A stretch of 64,000 bases of DNA, taken from contig DETK01000019.1 of the NCBI GenBank assembly GCA_002361615.1, forward strand, positions 64,749 through 128,748, in the 5' to 3' direction. Shown here in pieces: positions 7,266 through 14,735 of this stretch (its first letter is position 1; each line of letters opens with the position of its first letter). The notes under the pieces were generated by a model. That model was given only the letters and a program-made list of their open reading frames with translations, did no database searches and was not told the origin of the DNA. The translations under genes were made by a program, and so were the position numbers. Source of the stretch: Bacteroidales bacterium UBA3290 (lineage in GTDB: Bacteria > Bacteroidota > Bacteroidia > Bacteroidales > UBA932).

Positions 7266-9266
7266 CTAGAGCGTGCGGTACTTCTTGCCGTACTGGAGCT
7301 GCTGTTCGAGGAAGTCGGTGCCGTAAACGATCTTGTAGTCGACGGTTTCACCGTCTTTGACGACGGGGACGATCTCGGGGTTGATGAAGCCGCGGTAGGG
7401 TTTCAAGCCGAGGCTGGCGTAACGTGTGAGCACTTCCTTGTGGAGTTCGGGGTCGATGTCCACGGCGTAGTTCAGGACCAGGGCTTTGCCGGCTTCGTAG
7501 TCGCCTTCGGATTTGATGCGCTGGATTTCGGCGAGCAGCTCGCCAAACAGGCCACGGAGTTTCTCGAAGTCGTTGATCACGAAGTATGTCTTGCCGTCGC
7601 GGACTTTCTTCTCGATGACGTTGTCGGCGCGGCCGTGCTCATAGCACCAGTCGGCGATCAGCTTGCGGTTCTGCATGTGGGCTTCGGTGTTCTTCTTACC
7701 CAGTTCGACCCGGCTGAACTGCGTCATGATGCCGTTGCGGATGTAACTCATATAGGCTGCCTTATACGCTTCGGGGCTGTCGAGCAGGCCCAGTTCCACC
7801 AGCTTGGGATCGGCCACGTAGTAGAGGCCGAACAGGTCGGCGCGCGCCTCTTCGAGCGTAGAGGTGAATTCCTTCAGGGCATTGGCAGGAGTGGTCTCGA
7901 GCAGCTGGCCGGAGCCGTGGCCGAGGCATTCATGAAGGTCGGTGTGGAGATTGTCGGTGATGCTGCCGTATTTCTTGCACAGGTCGATTTCGGCCTGGTC
8001 CCAGGCGAACTCGCTCAGGACGCTCTTGGGACGCTGTTCCGAAGCGAAGGTATAGGCGTCGGTGATATTGGCGATGGTCACCGACTTGGAGCCGTGTTCC
8101 TTGCGGATCCAGTCGGCATTGGGCAGGTTGATGCCGATGGCCGTGGCCGGATAGTTGTCGCCGGCGATGACGGCCACGTTGATGACCTTGGCCGAGACAC
8201 CCTTGACCTCTTTCTTCTTGAAACGGGGATCCACCGGGGAATGGTCTTCGAACCACTGGGCATTGCCGCTGATGATCTCGGTGCGGCGCGAAGCCTCGCG
8301 GTCGCGGTAGTTCACGATGCCTTCCCAGGATGCCTTGCGGCCGAGCGGATCGTCATAGTCCTCGATGAAACCGTTCACGAAGTCCACGTCGCTCTGCGTA
8401 TCGCCTACCCAGGTAATATTGTACTGGTCCCACATCCGGAGGTCGCCGGTGCGGTAGTATTCCACCAGTTCATCGATATATTGTTTCTGCGTATCGTTCT
8501 CGGCGAAGGGACGGGCCGCCTCGAGATGGCCGATGATGACCTGGATGGCAGGGCCGTAGAGGCCGTCGGCCTTCCACGTCTTCTCGACGATCTTTCCACC
8601 CTCCTTGACGACCTTGCTGTTGAGTCCGTAGCTGACGGGGTGCGGATCGGACGGGTCTTCCATCTTCGTATAGAAGTCGTTGACCTCGTCGGCCGTTACC
8701 CCGTCATAGAAGTTGACGGCGGAAGCTTCGACCAGGTCTTTCTCCGTGCCCTGATACTGCAGCGTGGGATAGAGGTCGGGATCGTAGATCACCTGCAGCA
8801 GGAAATCCCGGCGGACGGGATCTTCGCCCACGGCGTCCATCAGCGTGGCGAAATAATCCTGCGCGCAAGCAGGCAGGATCTTGTCGTTGGCGTAGTGATG
8901 GTGGATGCCGTTGCTGAAGAACACGCGCTTGGCATAGACCAGGAAGTCGTTCCACTGCGCGCCCTTGCGCTCTCCCTTGTAGTTCTCGAGGATATCCTCC
9001 AGCAGATGCCGGATCTCGAGGTTGTAGCGGAAATTCTGGTCCCAGGTGATGTCGCGGCCGGCCTTGGCGGCTTCGCTCAGATGGTAGATGTACGATTTCT
9101 GCTGGAAGGTGAGTTCGTCCCAGCCCGGCACCTGGTAACGAAGCACCTCGATGTCAGCGAATTCGTCGATGGAGTATTGGAAATCGGGGTCGCCGGTCTT
9201 CGAACCGCATGCGGTCAGGACCAGGCCCAGTCCGGTAGTGATGATCATGGCTTTGAAAAGTCGCAT
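7266..9266 (-). CDS. Dipeptidyl-peptidase III, lipoprotein form (M49)
   Basis: A 666-residue zinc exopeptidase that releases dipeptides from peptide N-termini. Seen: the M49 zinc motif HECLGH at 445-450 (six-residue HExxGH form), the second motif EEARAD at 472-477, and the substrate-binding segment PNADWIRKEHGSKSV near 382-397. A lipoprotein signal (positive start, hydrophobic core, LTAC with lipid cysteine C20) places it in the envelope, usual for Bacteroidetes DPP III. The start is the ATG giving MRLFKAM; an upstream in-frame ATG would put extra residues ahead of the signal and beyond the promoter. Confidence 0.95.
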   Translation of the reverse strand: MRLFKAMIITTGLGLVLTACGSKTGDPDFQYSIDEFADIEVLRYQVPGWDELTFQQKSYIYHLSEAAKAGRDITWDQNFRYNLEIRHLLEDILENYKGERKGAQWNDFLVYAKRVFFSNGIHHHYANDKILPACAQDYFATLMDAVGEDPVRRDFLLQVIYDPDLYPTLQYQGTEKDLVEASAVNFYDGVTADEVNDFYTKMEDPSDPHPVSYGLNSKVVKEGGKIVEKTWKADGLYGPAIQVIIGHLEAARPFAENDTQKQYIDELVEYYRTGDLRMWDQYNITWVGDTQSDVDFVNGFIEDYDDPLGRKASWEGIVNYRDREASRRTEIISGNAQWFEDHSPVDPRFKKKEVKGVSAKVINVAVIAGDNYPATAIGINLPNADWIRKEHGSKSVTIANITDAYTFASEQRPKSVLSEFAWDQAEIDLCKKYGSITDNLHTDLHECLGHGSGQLLETTPANALKEFTSTLEEARADLFGLYYVADPKLVELGLLDSPEAYKAAYMSYIRNGIMTQFSRVELGKKNTEAHMQNRKLIADWCYEHGRADNVIEKKVRDGKTYFVINDFEKLRGLFGELLAEIQRIKSEGDYEAGKALVLNYAVDIDPELHKEVLTRYASLGLKPYRGFINPEIVPVVKDGETVDYKIVYGTDFLEQQLQYGKKYRTL

Positions 9267-9305
9267 ATACACTGAAAATAAAGGATTGGCACATTTTTTC
9301 CTTGA

Positions 9306-9332
9306 CAAAGATACGGAATTTTCCTATCATTG
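9306..9332. promoter_or_regulatory. Divergent promoter pair, DPP III and clostripain-like gene
   Basis: On the minus strand TATCTTTG (9306-9313) is a good -7 box for the DPP III gene (40 bp ahead of its start). On the plus strand TATCATTG (9325-9332), one base off consensus, ends just 4 bp before the clostripain-like ATG, which suggests a leaderless transcript. Confidence 0.5.
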
Positions 9333-9336
9333 CCTT

Positions 9337-10536
9337 ATGAAACGGATTTTGGGATTTCTGCTGGCACTGCTCTGCGTGACTTCCTGCCACTGGTTCGACC
9401 CTGTGCAGAAAGACCGCCATGCCCTGCTCGTCTTCTTCTCGGGCAACAACAGTCTGTCCGGCTACGGCACGGAAGACCTGCAGAACTTTATGGACGCCTA
9501 CCTGCCGACCGCCCGCGACAAGGAGAACTACGTCATGGTCTATTACCACTTTACCGACCAGACCCCTACCCTGAGCCGGCTCTACAAGGACCGCCAGGGC
9601 CAGACGGTGGAAGAGACCATCAAGACCTATCCTTTCTCGACCAATTCCGCCACCGCCACAACGCTGGAAACCGTCATCCGGGATGCCGAGCAGGCCTATC
9701 CCGCCGAACACCACGGCATGATCCTGTGGTCACACGCTACCGGCTTCCTGCCTGCCGGCTACTACAGCAATCCCCGCGAATCCACCAAAGGAGAGTCGAT
9801 GATGAGCGTCGAAGCCGACCCGTACGCCTTCATGGTCAAGTCATCCGAACCCGATTCCAAGAGTTTCGCGGAAGACCACGGCAGCGAGATGGAACTCCTC
9901 GACCTGCAGAGGGCCCTGTCCAACTTCCACTACGATTACCTGATCTTCGACTGCTGCCTGATGGCCAACATCGAAGTCGCCTACCAGCTGCGCGACTGCT
10001 GCGACTATCTGCTCATGTCTCCTACCGAAATCCTGGCCGACGGCCTCCCCTACGACCAGATTACCCAGCCGCTGCTGACCCTGCCCCCGGAAGAGGCGCT
10101 CCGCCTCATCGGCGAGAAGTATATGAGCTACTACCGCGGTTTCTCGGGCGCCTACCGCTCAGCCACGATCACGCTCGTCAAAACCCAGGAGATGCAACGG
10201 CTCGCCACGGCCTGCCGGCAGATCTTCAAGGACCGCAGCGATGCGATCATGACGCTCGACCGCTCCAAAGTCCAGCCCTACTTCCGCAACGGATGGCACT
10301 GGTACTACGACCTGGACGACTTCGTGAGCCAGCTGGCCGATGGCGACGAGTATGTGGAATTCGTCCGTGCGCTCTCGGACGTAGTCGTGTACAAAGACGC
10401 CACCGAGCACTTTATCGACGTGGACATCAAAAAGAATTCGGGTCTGAGCATTTACATCCCCAGACCCGGATACACGGTGTTGAACAATTACTACAAGACC
10501 CTGGCCTGGAACAAGGCGACAGGGCTGATTCCGTAA
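9337..10536 (+). CDS. Clostripain-like cysteine peptidase, lipoprotein (C11)
   Basis: A 399-residue exported peptidase of the C11 (clostripain) clan CD family. A lipoprotein signal ends in VTSC (lipid cysteine C17). The catalytic pair is visible: His in MILWSHATG (H133), and Cys in IFDCCLMAN (the second Cys, 207, aligns with the family DACLM site). These enzymes cleave after Arg or Lys. In this phylum they are common envelope proteins near other exported peptidases, as here with DPP III. Normal length, no break. The stop abuts the convergent rubrerythrin stop with no spacer. Confidence 0.88.
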   Translation: MKRILGFLLALLCVTSCHWFDPVQKDRHALLVFFSGNNSLSGYGTEDLQNFMDAYLPTARDKENYVMVYYHFTDQTPTLSRLYKDRQGQTVEETIKTYPFSTNSATATTLETVIRDAEQAYPAEHHGMILWSHATGFLPAGYYSNPRESTKGESMMSVEADPYAFMVKSSEPDSKSFAEDHGSEMELLDLQRALSNFHYDYLIFDCCLMANIEVAYQLRDCCDYLLMSPTEILADGLPYDQITQPLLTLPPEEALRLIGEKYMSYYRGFSGAYRSATITLVKTQEMQRLATACRQIFKDRSDAIMTLDRSKVQPYFRNGWHWYYDLDDFVSQLADGDEYVEFVRALSDVVVYKDATEHFIDVDIKKNSGLSIYIPRPGYTVLNNYYKTLAWNKATGLIP

Positions 10537-11097
10537 TTATTTCTTGTTCTTGAAATAGCGGTTGTAAAGGCCCTCGAAGCCTTTGCCGTGGCGTGCTTCA
10601 TCCTTGGCCATCTCGTGGACGGAGTCGTGGATGGCGTCGTAGCCCAGCTGTTTGGCGCGCGTAGCGATGGCCTTCTTGCCTTCGCAGGCACCGGCCTCGG
10701 CTTCCATGCGTTTCTTGAGGTTGGTTTCGGTATCCCAGACCATTTCGCCCAGCAGTTCGCAGATCTTGGCGGCGTGCTCGGCCTCTTCCCAGGCGTAGCG
10801 CTTGAACGCGTCGGCCACCTCGGGATAGCCCTCGCGGTCGGCCTGACGGCTCATGGCCAGGTACATGCCCACCTCGGAGCATTCACCCCGGAAGTGATCC
10901 TGCAGGCCCTGCCAGACTTCGGGGTCGCAACCCTTGGCCACACCGAGCTTGTGCTCGTCGACGAAGGTCAGTCCGCCTTCGCTCTGGACCAGTTCGTTGA
11001 ATTTAGCCTTGGGAGCCTTGCACTGCGGGCACCGCTCGGGCGCCTCAGGTCCTTCGTGAACGTAACCGCAAACGGTACAAATCCATTTCTTTGCCAT
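10537..11097 (-). CDS. Rubrerythrin with N-terminal rubredoxin domain (reverse type)
   Basis: A 186-residue non-haem iron peroxide scavenger. The rubredoxin-like Fe site lies first (CTVC at 7-10 and CPQC at 23-26), and the ferritin-like di-iron four-helix domain follows with ExxH pairs (EEAEH near 104-108 and DEARHGKGFEGLYNRYF at the end). This domain order is the reverse of classic rubrerythrin and is typical of reverse rubrerythrins in anaerobes. It detoxifies hydrogen peroxide using reduced rubredoxin or NADH-linked donors. Transcribed alone from a TATCTTTG box at 11149-11156. Confidence 0.93.
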   Translation of the reverse strand: MAKKWICTVCGYVHEGPEAPERCPQCKAPKAKFNELVQSEGGLTFVDEHKLGVAKGCDPEVWQGLQDHFRGECSEVGMYLAMSRQADREGYPEVADAFKRYAWEEAEHAAKICELLGEMVWDTETNLKKRMEAEAGACEGKKAIATRAKQLGYDAIHDSVHEMAKDEARHGKGFEGLYNRYFKNKK

Positions 11098-11148
11098 GAT
11101 TTCTATGATTTTAAGTGTTTTGTAGTTTAGAATCGTTATAAACTATTA

Positions 11149-11156
11149 CAAAGATA
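11149..11156 (-). promoter_or_regulatory. -7 box of the rubrerythrin promoter
   Basis: Minus-strand TATCTTTG, 51 bp ahead of the rubrerythrin start, back to back with the rplY promoter. Confidence 0.6.
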
Positions 11157-11164
11157 GATATTAA

Positions 11165-11197
11165 TTGTGCTTTCACAAAATTATTTTCTTATCTTTG
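11165..11197 (+). promoter_or_regulatory. Promoter of rplY-pth
   Basis: TTG at 11165-11167 and TATCTTTG at 11190-11197, spacing 22 bp. The expected start is near 11204, giving a leader of about 78 nt. Confidence 0.6.
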
Positions 11198-11203
11198 CGG
11201 CCT

Positions 11204-11281
11204 GCCGAAAAGGGAAACCTTTTGGTGCAATGGGAGCCGGGCCCGATCCCGGCTTGAGTAACACATTTTAAATTCAAGGCA
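11204..11281 (+). promoter_or_regulatory. Structured 5' leader of rplY
   Basis: Two hairpins lie between the promoter and the start codon. The first pairs CC(G)AAAAGG (11205-11213) with CCTTTTGG (11218-11225) across a GAAA tetraloop, with one bulged G. The second pairs AGCCGGG (11235-11241) with CCCGGCT (11248-11254). Length and structure suit a ribosomal-protein autoregulatory leader. No known family is recognised. Confidence 0.45.
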
Positions 11282-11860
11282 ATGAAGCATTTCGAACTGC
11301 AAGGTAAGAAGAGAATTACCGGCAAGAAGGCAGACGTCAAGAGCGTCCGCAAAGAAGACAGAGTCCCTTGCGTCATCTACGGCGCTGGTATCGAGAACGT
11401 TTCTTTCTCCGTTGACGAGAAGGAACTCAAGGGTCTCACCCACACTCCGTACTCCCACATCGTGGACCTGAACATCGAAGGAGAAGCACACCAGGCCATC
11501 CTCAAGGCGATCCAGTATCACCCGGTGACCGACCGCGCCCTCCATGTCGATTTCCTCGCCCTCGATCCGACCAAGCCCGTGACCATTGAAGTTCCCATCA
11601 AGATCACCGGCAACTCCATCGGCGTACGCCAGGGCGGCAAACTCAACGTCCCCACCCGCAAGCTGAAGGTCTGCGGTGCCATCGAGAACCTGCCTGACGA
11701 ACTCCCGGTCGACATCACCGAACTGGGCCTGGGCAAGCAGATCAATGCCGGCGACCTCAAGTACGACGGTATCCAGATCGTCTCGCCGAAAGGCACGCTG
11801 GTATGCGCCGTCCGCGCCACCCGCAACTCCGCAGCCGCCGCTGCCGAGACTGCCGAATAA
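11282..11860 (+). CDS. rplY: 50S ribosomal protein L25/general stress protein Ctc
   Basis: A 192-residue protein of the long L25/CTC type. The N-terminal domain (to about 95) contains the 5S rRNA-binding elements (KHFELQGKKRITGKK, VPCVIYG, HVDFLAL), and the C-terminal TL5-type beta domain runs to about 180 (GVRQGGKL, LEI-type LP, GxxINAGDLKYDG). A short alanine-rich tail ends it. It binds 5S rRNA in the 50S central protuberance. It leads the rplY-pth pair with a 9-bp gap, a common arrangement. Confidence 0.95.
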   Translation: MKHFELQGKKRITGKKADVKSVRKEDRVPCVIYGAGIENVSFSVDEKELKGLTHTPYSHIVDLNIEGEAHQAILKAIQYHPVTDRALHVDFLALDPTKPVTIEVPIKITGNSIGVRQGGKLNVPTRKLKVCGAIENLPDELPVDITELGLGKQINAGDLKYDGIQIVSPKGTLVCAVRATRNSAAAAAETAE

Positions 11861-11869
11861 TCTCTTCCT

Positions 11870-12478
11870 ATGAACTATCTTGTCGTCGGACTGGGCAATA
11901 TCGGCGCCGAATACGCCGCCACCCGACACAATATGGGATTTATGGTATTGGATGCCTGGGCCCAGGCATCCAATGCTGTTTTTACGCCGGGCCGCTACGG
12001 TGCGACCACGGAAATCTCCTTCAAGGGCCGGAAGTTCATCCTGCTGAAGCCTTCCACCTACATGAACCTCAGCGGAAAGGCCGTGCACTACTGGCTGCAG
12101 AAGACCCGCATCCCGCAGGAAAACCTGCTGGTAGTGGTCGACGACTTCGCCATCCCCTTCGGGACGCTTCGCCTGCGCAAGCGCGGCTCTGACGGCGGAC
12201 ACAACGGGCTCAAGAGTATCGACTACTCCCTGGCCAGCGACGACTACGCCCGGCTGCGCGTGGGAACGGGCAACGGCGGGTTTGCCGAAGGCCACCAGGT
12301 GGACTTCGTGCTGGGTGAACTGCTGCTGGAAGAGAAAAGGGCGATGCCCGAATTGCTCGAGCGTGCCGTGGCCTGCATCAAATGCTATGGTACCGAGGGA
12401 ATCGACCGGGCGATGACCCAGTTCAACCGCGCTCAGTCTTCCGCGTCGCCGGCATCTCCGACAAAAAACGAATCGTAG
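11870..12478 (+). CDS. pth: Peptidyl-tRNA hydrolase
   Basis: A 202-residue Pth that frees tRNA from peptidyl-tRNA dropped by ribosomes. Seen: YLVVGLGNIGAEYAATRHNMGF with the catalytic His about 22 (RHNMGF), LLKPSTYMNLSG with the conserved Asn, VVVDDFAIPFG, and RGSDGGHNGLKSI. The last about 20 residues (serine/alanine-rich) overlap the convergent Hsp15-like gene by 46 bp, so the tail is probably a lineage-specific extension. The start is conventional, 9 bp after rplY. Confidence 0.95.
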   Translation: MNYLVVGLGNIGAEYAATRHNMGFMVLDAWAQASNAVFTPGRYGATTEISFKGRKFILLKPSTYMNLSGKAVHYWLQKTRIPQENLLVVVDDFAIPFGTLRLRKRGSDGGHNGLKSIDYSLASDDYARLRVGTGNGGFAEGHQVDFVLGELLLEEKRAMPELLERAVACIKCYGTEGIDRAMTQFNRAQSSASPASPTKNES

Positions 12479-12840
12479 AGCGAATCCATGTCGCGGCGCT
12501 CTTTTTTCGTAGGGCGTCCCGTGCCCCTGTCACGACGGATGAAGAAAGTCTCCACCGGTGCGTGGAGTTTGTCGAGTTCGCTCTGCGGGGTCAGGTTCTC
12601 GGCGTAGCCGGGAACGTCTTTGGCACCGACCCGTTTCTCGAGCGGGGCCAATACCTTAAATGTATAAAGAACGGGGCCTTTGCGGACCTCGATGCGGTCG
12701 CCAGCCTTCACTTCGCGGGAGGGTTTGACGTCGGCACCGTTGACGGTCACCTTACTGCCCTTGCAGGCGTCGGTCGCATCGGTGCGGGTCTTGTAGACCC
12801 GGATGGCCCAAAGATATTTGTCTATACGTACGGAATCCAT
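12433..12840 (-). CDS. S4-domain RNA-binding protein, Hsp15/HslR-like
   Basis: A 135-residue basic protein. The S4 domain comes first (VRIDKYLWAIRVYKTRTDATDACKGSKVTVNG pattern, about 4-36, then KPSREVKAGDRIEV), and a charged C-terminal tail rich in Arg and Lys follows (FIRRDRGTGRPTKKERRDM). E. coli Hsp15 (HslR) and RqcP bind free 50S subunits carrying nascent chains and help rescue. The start chosen (MDSVRIDK) is the one at the S4 domain; a longer frame runs through the upstream terminator. It overlaps pth tail to tail. Confidence 0.85.
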   Translation of the reverse strand: MDSVRIDKYLWAIRVYKTRTDATDACKGSKVTVNGADVKPSREVKAGDRIEVRKGPVLYTFKVLAPLEKRVGAKDVPGYAENLTPQSELDKLHAPVETFFIRRDRGTGRPTKKERRDMDSLYDSFFVGDAGDAED

Positions 12841-12858
12841 GATGGCTGGTGGGGATGC

Positions 12859-12885
12859 AAAAAAAGAGCCGCATCGCTGCGACTC
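12859..12885 (-). terminator. Intrinsic terminator of the Hc1-like gene
   Basis: Read on the minus strand, GAG-TCGCA-GCGA-TGCG-GCTC (12885-12866, one mismatch pair) is followed by TTTTTTT (12865-12859). It separates the small histone-like gene from the Hsp15-like gene downstream. Confidence 0.7.
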
Positions 12886-12913
12886 CTTCATTTTTCTCAG
12901 AAAACCGAAAAGC

Positions 12914-13087
12914 TTATTTGGCAGCTTCAACAGAGGCTTTTCTGAAGTCCTTCATCAGCTTGCTGATGTTGAGCGCGTTCTTGCGTGCACGGGTACCGGC
13001 AGCTTTGTTGCCCTTGGTCACCTGAAGATTGGCGTTGGCTTGGAAGAGCGCAATCTCGGCATTGATTTTTTCAACGAGTTCTTTCAT
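12914..13087 (-). CDS. Small histone H1-like protein (Hc1 type)
   Basis: A 57-residue basic protein beginning MKELVEKINAEIALFQ and containing a GNKAAGTRARKNALN segment followed by LMKDFRKASVEAAK. This matches the short Hc1-like DNA-binding proteins of Bacteroidetes (named after the chlamydial histone Hc1), which are thought to compact the nucleoid. There is no lysine/alanine repeat tail as in the Chlamydia protein. It has its own terminator (12859-12885), and a TAccTTcG-like -7 sequence lies about 65 bp upstream. It is short enough that size cut-offs would miss it. Confidence 0.8.
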   Translation of the reverse strand: MKELVEKINAEIALFQANANLQVTKGNKAAGTRARKNALNISKLMKDFRKASVEAAK

Positions 13088-13216
13088 GGGTTTTAGGTTG
13101 TTATGAATTGATAATTACGTATAAATTCTTATTACTAAGCGCTTACGAAGGTAGGGAGATTCAGCTAATTCTCCAAATTTTATGCTGAAAAAAATACAAA
13201 AAAACTCACTTTTTTA

Positions 13217-14689
13217 TTAAAAACCTCCTCTGAGGACCTTGTAGAGGCCATACCGGGGGCTATCTTCCTCCCTGTCAATCCGATATCCAGTTTTCGGGGT
13301 AGCTTTGGTCGAAACTGCCTGCGAGGAGCGTGTAATGGCAGGCCAGGTGCCTGAAACCATGTGCGTCAGACAGGCCCGGATGTTCTCTTCCTCGACGCCG
13401 AAATCGTGGAAGACGTCGTCGGGACGGTATTTGTCGGGGATGAAACCGTCGTAGGGAATCGCTTCACCTGCCGAATTCTGGTTGAAGAAGGCGATGGGCA
13501 GGAAAACCCACTGCAGCTTGCTGAAATCTCCATCCAGATAGGCTTCGTAATCCTCGTTCGAGCCAGGATACATCAGGACATACATACCGTTGGGCTTGCC
13601 ATAGGTCGTATCGCCCACCATCTGCAGCTTGTCGCCCATATAGGGCCGCAGGCCGTTGATGACCATCTCGCTGGCGGAGGCCGATCCAGGACCGACGATG
13701 AAATAGATGCGGTCCGGACGAAGCGCATTCTCGTTGCTCTTGACAATGGAAGTGTTCTCCTCGTCGGAGAAGGACTTGTCGAGGCTGGCCAGATAGCTGT
13801 TGTGCTTGCGGACGACATAGGGTTTCCCGACCGCATCGGCGGGAGCCAGGCAATCCATCAGCAGCTGGCTGGCGCGTGAATCGCCACCGCCGTTGTAGCG
13901 CAGGTCCACGATCAGCTTCTTGACTCCGGCGCTGCGGAAAGTGGTCATCGCCTCGGTGATGTCATCGAGGAAATTGGCCTTGAAGGCCATATAGAGGAAA
14001 TAGCCCACCGGCTCGGTAAGCCCCGGGAAATCGCCAGGCTGGAAAACACGGGTTATCAATGAGGTACGCGTAGAGAGTGACTGCGCCATCGAGGCCGTGA
14101 AAGTGGTGTCGCGGCCATCCTTGAGCCGGAAGGTCAGATTCTGGGGGGACTTGTAGTAATTCTTCTGGAAATACTGGAGTTTCTCGTTCGTGAAGCCCGT
14201 TTCGTCTTCCTGGACGCTGACACCGTTGATGTGGGTGAGCTGGGCGCCGCGGGTGACGCCGTAGCGCTCGAGCGGGGAGCCGGGCCAGACATACCGCACA
14301 CGCAAATTGTAGTCGTTATAATATTCGTAAGCCTGTCCCAGGCTGATGCCCCAGGTGCCGGAGATGACGCCGGTCTCATCGGAGATGTATTCTTCTTTGT
14401 CGCACATCCAGCTCCAGCGGTCCTCCCTGTAGAGCATCCTGTCGAAGAAATCGTAGATGTTGTAGTCGTATGGCTTGAGGGTGGCGTTGCGGTCCTTCAC
14501 TTCGTCCCGCCAGAAGTAATAGACGTCCATATACTGCTTGCGGAGGAAGGATTTGGCTGCGTAATCGGGATCGGCGTCGATCTTCTGCTGCTCCTCGTCC
14601 GGAATGGGATCCCCGCAACCCTGGAAGAGGCAGGATGCGGAAAGGAGTGCCATAATAAGAAGGATTCCGGGTATACGGTTGACTTTCAT
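13217..14689 (-). CDS. S41 peptidase (C-terminal processing protease), lipoprotein
   Basis: A 490-residue exported serine peptidase. The signal ends in LSAS with lipid cysteine C20. A divergent PDZ domain lies at about 105-200 (VWPGSPLERYGVTRGAQLTHING), and the S41 catalytic domain follows (KKLIVDLRYNGGGD at 258-270, GPGSASASEMVINGLRPY with the nucleophile serine at about 338, and GDTTYGKPNG with the general-base lysine K365). It belongs to the Bacteroidetes PDZ-S41 lipoprotein group, probably surface or periplasmic. The gap before it is AT-rich, with no visible terminator except the T run. Confidence 0.9.
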   Translation of the reverse strand: MKVNRIPGILLIMALLSASCLFQGCGDPIPDEEQQKIDADPDYAAKSFLRKQYMDVYYFWRDEVKDRNATLKPYDYNIYDFFDRMLYREDRWSWMCDKEEYISDETGVISGTWGISLGQAYEYYNDYNLRVRYVWPGSPLERYGVTRGAQLTHINGVSVQEDETGFTNEKLQYFQKNYYKSPQNLTFRLKDGRDTTFTASMAQSLSTRTSLITRVFQPGDFPGLTEPVGYFLYMAFKANFLDDITEAMTTFRSAGVKKLIVDLRYNGGGDSRASQLLMDCLAPADAVGKPYVVRKHNSYLASLDKSFSDEENTSIVKSNENALRPDRIYFIVGPGSASASEMVINGLRPYMGDKLQMVGDTTYGKPNGMYVLMYPGSNEDYEAYLDGDFSKLQWVFLPIAFFNQNSAGEAIPYDGFIPDKYRPDDVFHDFGVEEENIRACLTHMVSGTWPAITRSSQAVSTKATPKTGYRIDREEDSPRYGLYKVLRGGF

Positions 14690-14706
14690 TTTCACGCTCA
14701 ATTTGT

Positions 14707-14722
14707 TATCTTTGCAAAGATA
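14707..14722. promoter_or_regulatory. Abutting divergent -7 boxes (S41 peptidase / alanine symporter)
   Basis: TATCTTTG at 14707-14714 (plus) touches CAAAGATA at 14715-14722 (TATCTTTG on the minus strand), so the two promoters meet as one 16-bp perfect palindrome. The two starts lie 21 bp and 25 bp away. Only one RNA polymerase could occupy the site at a time. Confidence 0.6.
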
Positions 14723-14735
14723 AAGATTTTTTTCC

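Noticed and set aside
7440..9275. 611-codon plus-strand open frame opposite DPP III
   Set aside because: DPP III on the minus strand has the HECLGH and EEARAD motifs; the plus frame is a shadow.
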